A stretch of 10,761 nucleotides of DNA from Gemmatimonadaceae bacterium (GTDB taxonomy: Bacteria > Gemmatimonadota > Gemmatimonadetes > Gemmatimonadales > Gemmatimonadaceae), in NCBI GenBank assembly GCA_013361745.1, contig JABFXM010000187.1, forward strand, positions 1-10,761, read 5' to 3'. Shown here piece by piece: positions 4,981 to 10,761 of the stretch (position 1 is its first letter; each line of letters begins with the position of its first letter). The notes beneath the pieces are model-generated. The model was given only the letters and a program-made list of their open reading frames with translations. It made no database searches and was not told the origin of the DNA. A program made the position numbers and the translations under genes.

Positions 4981-7285
4981 ACCCGGCTCGCAACGTGAGC
5001 CTCGTCGCGCCGGGCCGGAGTCCCTCCGCCGTGGCCGTGAGCGTCGCGCTGCCCCCCGCGTGGCCGGGCCGCACGATCACCAGCGCCTTCCCCGCGAACA
5101 GCCGCACGCTGTCGCGCTGGAAGCGCTCGTGATTCACCTGGTCGCCGTTGTCGACGCCGGCGATCGTCGCGCCGCCGGTGAGCTGCAGATGCACGAGCGG
5201 CTCCGCGTCGGGCACCTCCGCGCCCCGCGCGTCGACGACGGTGACCGTGACGAAGGAGAGATCCTCGCCGTCGGCGCGGAGGCTCGAGCGGTCAGGGACG
5301 AGCTTCACGCGCACGGCGGGCCCCGTCGTCTTCACCTCGCGCGTCATCGTCACCCGGCCGTTCCTTCGCGCGACGGCGCGGAGCGTTCCCGGCGCGTACG
5401 GCACGCGCCACCAGCCGTGGCTGACGTCCCCCTCCTTGTGCTTGACGCCTAACGTTCTGCCGTCGAGGAAGAGCTCGACCTCGTCGCCGGCGTTGGTGTA
5501 CGCCCAGACGTCGATCGTGTCGCCCTTCGTCCAGTTCCAGTGCGGGAAGAGGTGCAGCATCGGTCGCGTCCTCCACACGCTCTGGTAGAGCCAGTACGGA
5601 TCCTTCGGGAAGCCGGCGAGATCGACGAGGCCGAAATACGAGCTGCGGGCGGGCCACTGGTACGGCGTCGGCTCGCCGATGTAGTCGATCCCCTGCCAGA
5701 CGAACATCCCCGAGAGGAACGGATGCGCCTCGAAGATCCGCAGCGACTCCTCGTGCAGCGATCCCCACGACGCGCGGCGGTCGTCGTACGACGAGATGCG
5801 ATAGTTCGCGTTCGGTTTCTGGCCGTGGGTGGTGTCGTACGGGGTGAAGTAGACCGAGGTGAAGACGGGATTCTCGGAGCTGCCGTTGTTGCTCGCCGAA
5901 GTGATCGGGCGAGTGGGGTCGAGGCGGCGGATGATCCCCGCGAGCTCGTGCGCGATCGGCGCCGCGGTGCTGTCGCCGTTCACCCACTGCTCCATCACCT
6001 CGTTGCCGATGCTCCAGATGAAGACGCTCGGGTGGTTGCGGTCGCGGCGCACCATGTCGGCGATGTCGCGCTCGTGCCACTCGGGGAAGTCGAGGTGGTA
6101 ATCGAACTCCGTCTTCTGCTTCCGCCACATGTCGAAGGCCTCGTCCATGACGACGAAGCCCATCCGGTCGGCGAGGTCGAGCAGCTCCGGCGCCGGCGGG
6201 TTGTGCGAGGTGCGGATCGCGTTGACGCCCATGTCCTTCATCAGCCGGAGCTGCCGCTCCAGGGCGCGCACGCTCACCGCCGCGCCCAACGCGCCGAGGT
6301 CGTGGTGGAGGCAGACGCCGCGGATCTTGAGGTGCTGGCCGTTGAGGAAGAAGCCGCTGTCGGCGCGGAACTCGAAGGCCCGGATGCCGAAGGGGGTCGT
6401 GTACTCGTCGCAGGTCGCGGCGCCGCAGACGACGCGGGTGACGGCGCGGTACATCGTCGGCTTGTCGATCGACCAGCGCGCCGGGCGGCGCACGGTGAGG
6501 TCCTGCGCCACCTCGGCGACGGAGTCGCGCGGGAGCGTCGCATTCGTCGACGTCGAGGCGACCGCGTGCCCCGCGACATCATAGATGGTGGTGCGCAGCA
6601 CGACCGCGCGATCGCCCGGCGTCGCGTTGCGGAGCGTCGTGCGCAGGTGCACGCGCGCCTGCCCGGCACTGACCTCGGGAGTCGTGAGGTACGTCCCCCA
6701 GTGATCGACGTGGACGCGGCTCGTCGTGACGAGCCTGACGTTGCGGTAGATCCCGGAGCCCGAGTACCAGCGCGAGTTCGGCTGCTTCGAGTTGTCGACG
6801 CGGACCGCGATGACGTTAGGCGTCCTGCCGTAGTGCAGGTACGGCGTCAGCTCGTAGCGGAAGGAGCTGTAGCCGTAGGGCCGCTTCCCCAGCGAGTGAC
6901 CGTTGATCCAGACCTCGCTGTTCCGGTAGACGCCGTCGAACTCGACGAAGGTCTCCTTCGCCGAGTCGGACGCCGGGACCGTGAAGGTCTTGCGATACCA
7001 GCCGATTCCGCCGGGGAGCGCGCCTCCGCCCGCGCCGGCGGGATTCGTCGCGCTGAAGTCGCCCTCGATGCTCCAGTCGTGCGGGAGGTCGAGGGTGCGC
7101 CAGGCGGAGTCGGGGAGGGCGGGGTCCTCGGCGTGAGGCAGCTCGCCGAGGTGGAAGCGCCAGGCGGGGTCGAAGTCGAGGGTGGCGCGCGACTGGGCGG
7201 CCGCCGGAGCGGGCGTGACGCAGGTGGTCGCGGCGAGGAGCGCGGCGAGCGCGGAGAGCGCGAGCGATGACGCGTGAGGACGCAT
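4970..7285 (-). CDS. Secreted glycoside hydrolase family 2 protein (beta-galactosidase-like), probable nucleophile loss
   Basis: A 771-residue exported GH2 protein. The start at 7285 is chosen because a signal peptide begins there (MRPHASSLALSALAALL, cleavage after APAAAQ); a longer frame to 7321 adds 12 residues without sense. Domains in order: sugar-binding jelly roll (GIGWYRKTF, FDGVYRNSEVWINGHSLG, SGIYRNVRLV), Ig-like domain, TIM barrel (IRGVCLHHDLG, IRTSHNPP, DEAFDMW) with the acid/base glutamate in WSIGNE (E429), then FVWQGIDYIGEPTPYQW and SSYFGLVDLAGFPKDPYWLYQ, then DUF4982-like and Ig-like C-terminal domains. Between ITSASNNGSSENPVF (about residue 473) and ISSYDDRRASWGS, only about 20 residues are found; relatives I recall have some 65-75 there, including IGYNY and the TET(T/S)SA nucleophile glutamate. 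It may therefore be inactive or altered. Its last codons and stop lie in hairpin copy 3. Substrate is not certain. Confidence 0.87.
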   Translation of the reverse strand: MRPHASSLALSALAALLAATTCVTPAPAAAQSRATLDFDPAWRFHLGELPHAEDPALPDSAWRTLDLPHDWSIEGDFSATNPAGAGGGALPGGIGWYRKTFTVPASDSAKETFVEFDGVYRNSEVWINGHSLGKRPYGYSSFRYELTPYLHYGRTPNVIAVRVDNSKQPNSRWYSGSGIYRNVRLVTTSRVHVDHWGTYLTTPEVSAGQARVHLRTTLRNATPGDRAVVLRTTIYDVAGHAVASTSTNATLPRDSVAEVAQDLTVRRPARWSIDKPTMYRAVTRVVCGAATCDEYTTPFGIRAFEFRADSGFFLNGQHLKIRGVCLHHDLGALGAAVSVRALERQLRLMKDMGVNAIRTSHNPPAPELLDLADRMGFVVMDEAFDMWRKQKTEFDYHLDFPEWHERDIADMVRRDRNHPSVFIWSIGNEVMEQWVNGDSTAAPIAHELAGIIRRLDPTRPITSASNNGSSENPVFTSVYFTPYDTTHGQKPNANYRISSYDDRRASWGSLHEESLRIFEAHPFLSGMFVWQGIDYIGEPTPYQWPARSSYFGLVDLAGFPKDPYWLYQSVWRTRPMLHLFPHWNWTKGDTIDVWAYTNAGDEVELFLDGRTLGVKHKEGDVSHGWWRVPYAPGTLRAVARRNGRVTMTREVKTTGPAVRVKLVPDRSSLRADGEDLSFVTVTVVDARGAEVPDAEPLVHLQLTGGATIAGVDNGDQVNHERFQRDSVRLFAGKALVIVRPGHAGGSATLTATAEGLRPGATRLTLRAGSNR

Positions 7286-7391
7286 GTTCCCGTTATGCAC
7301 CCACGCGCCGGTGCGCCGCAAGTCGAGGCATGGGATCGGAGCAGCAGGGCGCCCCTACTACCCCGAGTGGCGAGCCTCGGTCGTTATCCAT

Positions 7392-7439
7392 TATACTGGA
7401 CGTTCGTCTGGTATTCTGGACGAGCGTCCAACATATTGG
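7392..7439. promoter_or_regulatory. Tandem operator-like palindromes upstream of the NT/HEPN pair
   Basis: Two related sites occur exactly 20 bp apart, about two helical turns: TGGACGTTCGTCTG at 7397-7410 and the perfect palindrome TGGACGAGCGTCCA at 7417-7430 (half-sites TGGACG/CGTCCA, 2-bp spacer). A further small palindrome, CCAACATATTGG, overlaps at 7428-7439. A possible -10 element TATACT (7392-7397) or CATATT (7432-7437) lies within the block, in an AT-richer stretch of an otherwise GC-rich gap. The arrangement fits autoregulation by the winged-helix nucleotidyltransferase encoded 19 bp further on. No -35 box is convincing. Confidence 0.55.
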
Positions 7440-7457
7440 CCCACCCCTGTCGACCCC

Positions 7458-8102
7458 ATGCGCCCCGTCGCCCACCCCTCGAGCACCTTTCACCGGCCCC
7501 TCGATGCCATGCTCGGAACGGTCGGCAACGTCCGTACGTTGCGGGTGCTGGCCGAGCACGGCGGCGCGCTCGCGGCGACGACCATCGCGAACCGGGCGCG
7601 TATCTCGCGACAGAGCGCCTGGAACGCTATCGCGCGCCTGATCGAGCTGGGCGTCGTCGAGGCCTTCGGCGAACCGCGGGGGACCCTGTTCCGGATCAGC
7701 CCCTCGCACCCACTCGTGCCGGCGCTCCGTACCCTCTTTCAGACGGAGGCCCAGCGCGTCGAGCGGCTGTTCGAGGCCATCCGAGCCGCCGCACGCGCGA
7801 TGAAGCCCGCCCCGGTCGCCGTCTGGCTCTACGGCAGCGTCGCGCGCGGCGAGGACCGGACCGGGAGCGACATCGACCTCGCCATCCTGAGTCCATCCGG
7901 TCATACCAGCGCGCAGGAGATGGCGCTGACGGACGCACTCTCCCCCTTCATGGGGGAGCTGACGTCGCGCATGTCCATCATCGGCATGACCCGCGAAGAC
8001 ATCCGCCGCATGAAGCGCCGCCGCGAAAAGTTATGGACCGAGATCAGACGCGATGCCGTTCCCATCTTCGGGCCGGCTCCCGCGGAAGCTTTGCGTGAGT
8101 AG
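7458..8102 (+). CDS. Winged-helix nucleotidyltransferase, MNT-type antitoxin-like
   Basis: A 214-residue protein with an N-terminal winged helix-turn-helix (about residues 18-80; TTIANRARISRQSAWNAIARLIELGVVEAF is a typical HTH plus wing start) and a C-terminal minimal nucleotidyltransferase domain. The signature GSVARGEDRTGSDIDL begins at G126, with metal-binding aspartates D138 and D140. In MNT/HEPN modules this type of domain inactivates its HEPN partner by AMP transfer or binding; that is family knowledge and not shown here. The ATG at 7458 is the first sensible start after the operator block; the frame is open upstream but crosses the operators. No Shine-Dalgarno precedes it, so a leaderless or near-leaderless mRNA is possible. 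The stop codon lies inside the next gene, an 8-bp overlap if that gene starts at GTG 8095. The fused DNA-binding domain suggests it represses its own operon. Confidence 0.85.
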   Translation: MRPVAHPSSTFHRPLDAMLGTVGNVRTLRVLAEHGGALAATTIANRARISRQSAWNAIARLIELGVVEAFGEPRGTLFRISPSHPLVPALRTLFQTEAQRVERLFEAIRAAARAMKPAPVAVWLYGSVARGEDRTGSDIDLAILSPSGHTSAQEMALTDALSPFMGELTSRMSIIGMTREDIRRMKRRREKLWTEIRRDAVPIFGPAPAEALRE

Positions 8103-8514
8103 AGGCGGGGGAGGAAGGAAGACTTCAGCGGATGCGTGGCGCGGCCGGCGTGACAACGGTCGCGCCTTTCTCGCGGCCGCGAAGGCGCTGCGAGACCTCG
8201 CCGACGAGGGCAGCAACGGGAATCCGATCATGTCGCAGGCGATCAATGCCGCGATCGCGTTCGCCGATGCACTGACCATCCGGTTCTCCGGAACGAAGAA
8301 CACCGGCGAGCACTCCAACGTAGCACTGGTTCTCCGGCGCGCCCTTGGAGATCGCGCCGATCCCACACAGCTGCAGCGACTCCAGCGCGTCGTCGGCCGG
8401 AAGGACGCGACCCAGTACGGGCACCGCCAGGGAACGCTCGACGAGGCGCGTCAGCTAGTCGAGCAATGCGAGCGATTCGCGGAGTGGGCGGAGAGGCTGC
8501 TTTCGGGCATGTGA
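8095..8514 (+). CDS. HEPN-like small helical protein, partner of the nucleotidyltransferase
   Basis: A 139-residue, mostly helical protein that resembles the HEPN partners found next to winged-helix nucleotidyltransferases. Recognisable segments are WRGRRDNGRAFLAAAKAL, NAAIAFADALTIRFSG and the C-terminal ARQLVEQCERFAEWAERLL. The usual HEPN RNase motif Rx4-6H is not clearly present: the nearest is R102 to H110, with seven residues between. Role as toxin is therefore inferred from pairing. The GTG at 8095 is chosen because GGAAG at 8083-8087 is well spaced before it and the helical domain starts soon after. An ATG at 8053 would add 14 residues that look like read-through of the upstream gene. 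The 8-bp overlap with the nucleotidyltransferase implies translational coupling, as usual for toxin-antitoxin pairs. The 144 bp after it contain one CGTTAGGC and weak stem-loops only. Confidence 0.72.
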   Translation: MSRGGGGRKTSADAWRGRRDNGRAFLAAAKALRDLADEGSNGNPIMSQAINAAIAFADALTIRFSGTKNTGEHSNVALVLRRALGDRADPTQLQRLQRVVGRKDATQYGHRQGTLDEARQLVEQCERFAEWAERLLSGM

Positions 8515-8658
8515 AGAATCGTGCTCCCACGAGCCGATACCGCTGCAACACCAACGGCGCGGGCTGCGAACTGCGTTAGGCCGTAACCCCTCGATCGGAT
8601 CAGGCGTCCTCCCACGACGCAGCACCTGACGCCCCACGACCCGAGCCAGAGAACGTCC

Positions 8659-9261
8659 ATGCACGCCCGTCATCTCGCCGTCGCCGCGCTCCTCGCCCTC
8701 ACCGCCAGCGGCGTCGCCGCGCAGACCGCGCCGAAGGCCAGCAACGTCGTCCCCACCGTCGGCTTCTCTGTCGGCAGCCTCGCGATCGACCCCGACGCCG
8801 CCGCCGGCTCCAGCGTCGGCGACCGCGCGTGGGGGATTCAGCTCGACGGCGGAGTCGTCGTGCGGAATCACTTCCTCTTCGGCATCGACCTCGGCGGCCA
8901 GTTCCTCGACGACCAGGCGCAGTTCACCCAGAACACCACCGGCGGCAACATGAAGTCGAGCGCCTCGGTGACGTACTTCTCGGCGATGACGGGATTCCGG
9001 ACAGGACTTCCGGCCTCCTTCCCCGTCGGCCTCGCCCTCAACCTCGGCGCGAGCGCGACGGTGGGCCGGCGGAGCATCGACAAGTGCACGGATTGCCACG
9101 TCGACAAGCTGAAGATCCCCGGCGGCGGGTTCGTCGAGCCGACGGTGCTCGTCCGCGTGCGGAAGTTCATGATCCGTGCGTCGGACCGCGTGTATCTCGG
9201 TGGGAGCGGGATGCGGAGCGTGATGTCGGCGGGGCTGCAGTTCGATTTGCATAGGCGTTAG
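8659..9261 (+). CDS. Predicted secreted/outer-membrane beta-barrel-like protein with CxxCH
   Basis: A 200-residue protein of unknown function. MHARHLAVAALLALTASGVAAQ is a clear signal peptide with cleavage at about residue 21. The mature part alternates hydrophobic and polar residues with many glycines (GIQLDGGVVVRNHFLFGIDLGGQF, YFSAMTGFRTGL, LALNLGASATVG), which suits a small outer-membrane beta-barrel, and it ends with a strand-like LQFDLHRR rather than the classic terminal Phe. A single CTDCH (C143-C146-H147) lies in a polar stretch between strands; it could be a disulfide, a metal site or, less likely alone, a haem c site. No lipobox. The gene stands alone, closed by a strong intrinsic terminator 21 bp downstream. 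I do not recognise a named family. Confidence 0.72.
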   Translation: MHARHLAVAALLALTASGVAAQTAPKASNVVPTVGFSVGSLAIDPDAAAGSSVGDRAWGIQLDGGVVVRNHFLFGIDLGGQFLDDQAQFTQNTTGGNMKSSASVTYFSAMTGFRTGLPASFPVGLALNLGASATVGRRSIDKCTDCHVDKLKIPGGGFVEPTVLVRVRKFMIRASDRVYLGGSGMRSVMSAGLQFDLHRR

Positions 9262-9282
9262 GCGGTCTCGCGGCGCATACAC

Positions 9283-9320
9283 GAGGGGCTCCACGCGAGT
9301 GGGGCCCCTCCTCCTTTTTT
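9283..9320 (+). terminator. Intrinsic terminator after the barrel-like protein
   Basis: Twelve-base-pair stem GAGGGGCTCCAC (9283-9294) with GTGGGGCCCCTC (9299-9310), one G-U pair, loop GCGA, followed after CTCC by a run of six T (9315-9320). A textbook rho-independent terminator, placed 21 bp after the stop at 9261. Confidence 0.9.
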
Positions 9321-9392
9321 GCAGGGCGAGGAACGGCACGGGGGGCTACCGGGAGACGGTGCCGTTGAGGCTCTCCGTTTCCGGGGGCTCGC

Positions 9393-9444
9393 TTGCGCGG
9401 GTCGCCGGGCGTGCTACGTTCGAGGCACTTTCCTTCCCAGGAGG
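9393..9444 (+). promoter_or_regulatory. Possible sigma70-type promoter and strong ribosome binding site
   Basis: TTGCGC (9393-9398) and TACGTT (9415-9420) with a 16-bp spacer form a plausible -35/-10 pair. AGGAGG at 9439-9444 is a perfect Shine-Dalgarno six bases before the ATG at 9451. The Shine-Dalgarno is decisive: it shows the real start of the following gene is in the frame that later breaks, not in the frame carrying most of the protein. Confidence 0.55.
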
Positions 9445-9450
9445 CTGGTC

Positions 9451-10358
9451 ATGTCGCTGGCACTGAAGAAGGTCGTGTCCGTCGCGAGCGCGTTCGTCGT
9501 CACGCTGGTTCCCGTGGTGTCGCATGCGCAGCGCAGGGATCCGCGGACGGAGATCCCGGCGCTCGTCACGAAGCTCGTCGCCGAGTACAACGCGGGGCAC
9601 CCGAGACGATGGCGCGCGCGTACGCGGCCGGCGCGGTCGTCATGCCGCCCAACGGCGCGGCGATCCGTGGCGGAGCGGCGATCGCCGACTGGTGGAGCGG
9701 CGGATGGAAGGCCGGGCTGCGCAACCTGACGCTGACGTCGACCGAGGTATACGTCGAGGGCAACCTCGCGACCGAGACGGGGACGTACGCGCTCGACATG
9801 CCGATGACCGCGGGCGGCACGCCGGTGCACGATACCGGGAAGTACATGGTGCTCTGGAAGCGGAGCCCCAAAGCCGGGTGGCAGCTCTTCCGCGACATCT
9901 TCAACTCCGACGTCCCGATGGCGCAGATGTCGGCGGGGATGGAGCACGCGCCGGAGATGGAGCACGCGCCGGGGATGCATCACGAGATGGCGGGGATGAG
10001 CGACTCCGTCATCGTCGTCCTCAACCAGGTCAAGGCCGACAAGCGCGCCGACTTCGAGCAGTGGGTGAAGGAGTTCTGGGGCGCGGGGATGGCGTCGAGC
10101 GACGCGAGCGTGAAGCGCCGGTTCGCGGACACGCACGTCATCACGCCGGCGGCCGCGAACGCCGACGGGACGTGGACGTACATGATGGTGATGCATCCCT
10201 ACCATCCCGGCGAGGACTACATGATCCGGTCGCTGACGCGAACGCTCATCGCGGCCTCGGATACGACGCGGCTGATCGGCCTGCTCGCCGGCGCGCGCGC
10301 CGCACCGCCGACGGTGATCAGGGGGAGGATCATGATGGAGGGAATGACGACGAAGTAG
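9451..10358 (+). pseudogene. Secreted SnoaL/DUF4440-like protein with a one-base frameshift
   Basis: The gene starts at ATG 9451 behind AGGAGG with a signal peptide (SVASAFVVTLVPVVSHAQ, cleavage after A26) and IPALVTKLVAEYNAGHP, the start of a SnoaL/DUF4440-type cone fold. At 9598-9603 (CACCCGAG) the reading frame is lost: the conserved continuation ETMARAYAAGAVVMPPNGAAIRG lies in the +2 frame from 9603 and runs to the TAG at 10356-10358. One extra C would restore about 302 residues. The restored protein has the SnoaL-like half (to about residue 155, ending YMVLWKRSPKAGWQLFRDIFN), a Met/His-rich linker, and a second half (VIVVLNQVKADKRADFEQWV...) that looks like a dimeric alpha/beta-barrel domain. 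The downstream frame alone could start at ATG 9609 but would lack the signal peptide. Sequencing error in the C run is as likely as true inactivation. Function unknown. Confidence 0.75.
9939..9974 (+). repeat. 18-bp tandem repeat coding a Met/His-rich linker
   Basis: Two adjacent 18-bp units starting ATGGAGCACGCGCC (9939-9956 and 9957-9974) differ at one position and encode MEHAPE and MEHAPG. Together with the following MHHEMAGM they make a Met- and His-rich linker between the two domains of the frameshifted gene. Confidence 0.8.
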
Positions 10359-10361
10359 CGG

Positions 10362-10402
10362 ACCGCCCCGTATCAGCCGCGTACCACCGCGGGGACGGCG
10401 GT
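10362..10402 (+). terminator. Stem-loop after the frameshifted gene, possible terminator
   Basis: Nested inverted repeats ACCGCC (10362-10367) with GGCGGT (10397-10402), and inner CCGCG with CGCGG, start 4 bp after the stop codon. There is no T run, so it is at best a factor-dependent terminator or a 3'-end stabiliser. The rest of 10403-10530 shows nothing I can name. Confidence 0.3.
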
Positions 10403-10530
10403 GTGCTCGGCGAATTCGAGCGTGACGTTCTGAGCTGGTGAGTTGCGGCGGGCCGGGGGTGGGGGAGGGGTTCGTCGCTTCGAGCTGCCCTGCCCCCGGA
10501 CGGCTGTTCTCGACTACCCTTGCCGTCTGG

Positions 10531-10557
10531 TGCGCATTTGCGCATATTCAATGCGCC
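10531..10557. promoter_or_regulatory. Operator-like palindrome before the Xre-type antitoxin
   Basis: TGCGCATTTGCGCA (10531-10544) is two copies of the self-complementary TGCGCA separated by TT, followed by a related TGCGCC at 10552-10557. A possible -10 element CATATT lies at 10543-10548, inside the block. It sits directly before a gene for a DNA-binding antitoxin family that represses its own operon, so an operator role is likely. Confidence 0.5.
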
Positions 10558-10574
10558 ATTTGCCGGAGCATGAC

Positions 10575-10761
10575 ATGACGGTGCACGCGGTAGCTGCCGC
10601 CCTGGGCGGCCGGAAGACGCTGCACACCGAGGTGCATTCGGACCTCGACCTCGCCGCGGCGGCGATGCACGGGATCCCGGCGGAGGCTGCGCAGCGGATC
10701 GTCGAGAGCGGCCTGCTCTCCCCCGACGAGCTCTATGCGCTCGTCATCCCGCGGCGTACCC
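10575..10761 (+). CDS. Xre/MbcA/ParS-type antitoxin, N-terminal part (3' end outside window)
   Basis: The first 62 codons of a protein matching the N-terminal region of the Xre/MbcA/ParS family (DUF2384-containing antitoxins). Recognisable are VAAALGGRKTL, the S-D-L-D-L segment, GIPAEAAQRIVESGLLSPDELYALVIPRRT; the last, (L)xxxVIPRRT, is very typical. In this family the N-terminal part forms a helical DNA-binding domain and the C-terminal part neutralises a RES-domain NAD-degrading toxin, whose gene normally follows immediately; both lie beyond the window. ATG 10575 is chosen because GGAG at 10565-10568 is well spaced before it. An in-frame ATG at 10551 lies within the operator block and probably upstream of the transcription start. 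A second toxin-antitoxin-like locus within 2.5 kb of the NT/HEPN pair. Confidence 0.83.
   Translation, partial: MTVHAVAAALGGRKTLHTEVHSDLDLAAAAMHGIPAEAAQRIVESGLLSPDELYALVIPRRT

Noticed and set aside
5540..7270. Open frame of 576 codons on the plus strand across the GH2 gene
   Set aside because: Shadow of the minus-strand gene in high-GC DNA: composition dominated by Arg, Ala, Val and Asp repeats, no domain recognised, while the minus strand gives a clear GH2 protein.
8609..8644. Small inverted repeats (GCGTC/GACGC, TCAGG/CCTGA) between the HEPN-like and barrel-like genes
   Set aside because: Short, overlapping stems without a T run; expected by chance in GC-rich sequence.
8455..9339. Minus-strand open frame of 294 codons opposite the HEPN end and the barrel-like gene
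   Set aside because: It would run through the terminator and two genes with better evidence; His/Arg/Asp-rich shadow composition.

Overview
The window is GC-rich bacterial chromosome (roughly 70% G+C by eye) with short intergenic gaps and ATGA/TGATG gene overlaps. Best guess is a Gemmatimonadota (Gemmatimonas/Gemmatirosa-like) genome. This is inferred from overall style (Tat-exported GH109 enzyme, Ig-like lipoprotein, predicted secreted proteins, GC content) and from a frequent octamer CGTTAGGC that I associate with that phylum. No rRNA or marker gene is present to prove it.

Layout. (1) 2-1707: a sugar-salvage pair, the C-terminal part of a galactokinase-like GHMP kinase overlapping a sugar-1-phosphate nucleotidylyltransferase. 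(2) 1750-1868: a 118-bp hairpin repeat. (3) 1930-4259: an Ig-like lipoprotein overlapping a Tat-exported GH109-type glycosidase (Gfo/Idh/MocA fold). (4) 4281-4980: a small GxxExxY protein (PD-(D/E)XK nuclease-like) sitting between two further copies of the same hairpin repeat. (5) 4970-7285 on the minus strand: a secreted GH2 glycosidase that appears to lack the segment carrying the catalytic nucleophile. (6) 7392-8514: a two-gene MNT/HEPN-type toxin-antitoxin-like pair behind a double operator. (7) 8659-9320: a predicted outer-membrane protein with a clear intrinsic terminator. (8) 9393-10402: a secreted SnoaL/DUF4440-like protein broken by a one-base frameshift. (9) 10531-10761: operator and first 62 codons of a Xre/MbcA/ParS-type antitoxin, cut by the window edge.

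How the genes fit together. Kinase, nucleotidylyltransferase, GH109 and GH2 suggest use of galactose- or GalNAc-containing glycans: periplasmic or extracellular trimming followed by cytoplasmic activation of the released sugar. The rest looks accessory: two toxin-antitoxin-like loci and a repeat family with its own nuclease-like gene.

The best candidate for an undescribed system is the GxxExxY gene plus hairpin repeats. Each hairpin has three CACGGAT-type iterons per arm at about 10-bp spacing, and shared ends close to AACNGGTGAACTACAATCT. One copy stands alone and two flank the nuclease-like gene. This resembles the REP/RAYT arrangement but with an unrelated protein. The second notable signal is eight copies of CGTTAGGC in 10.8 kb, where fewer than one is expected.
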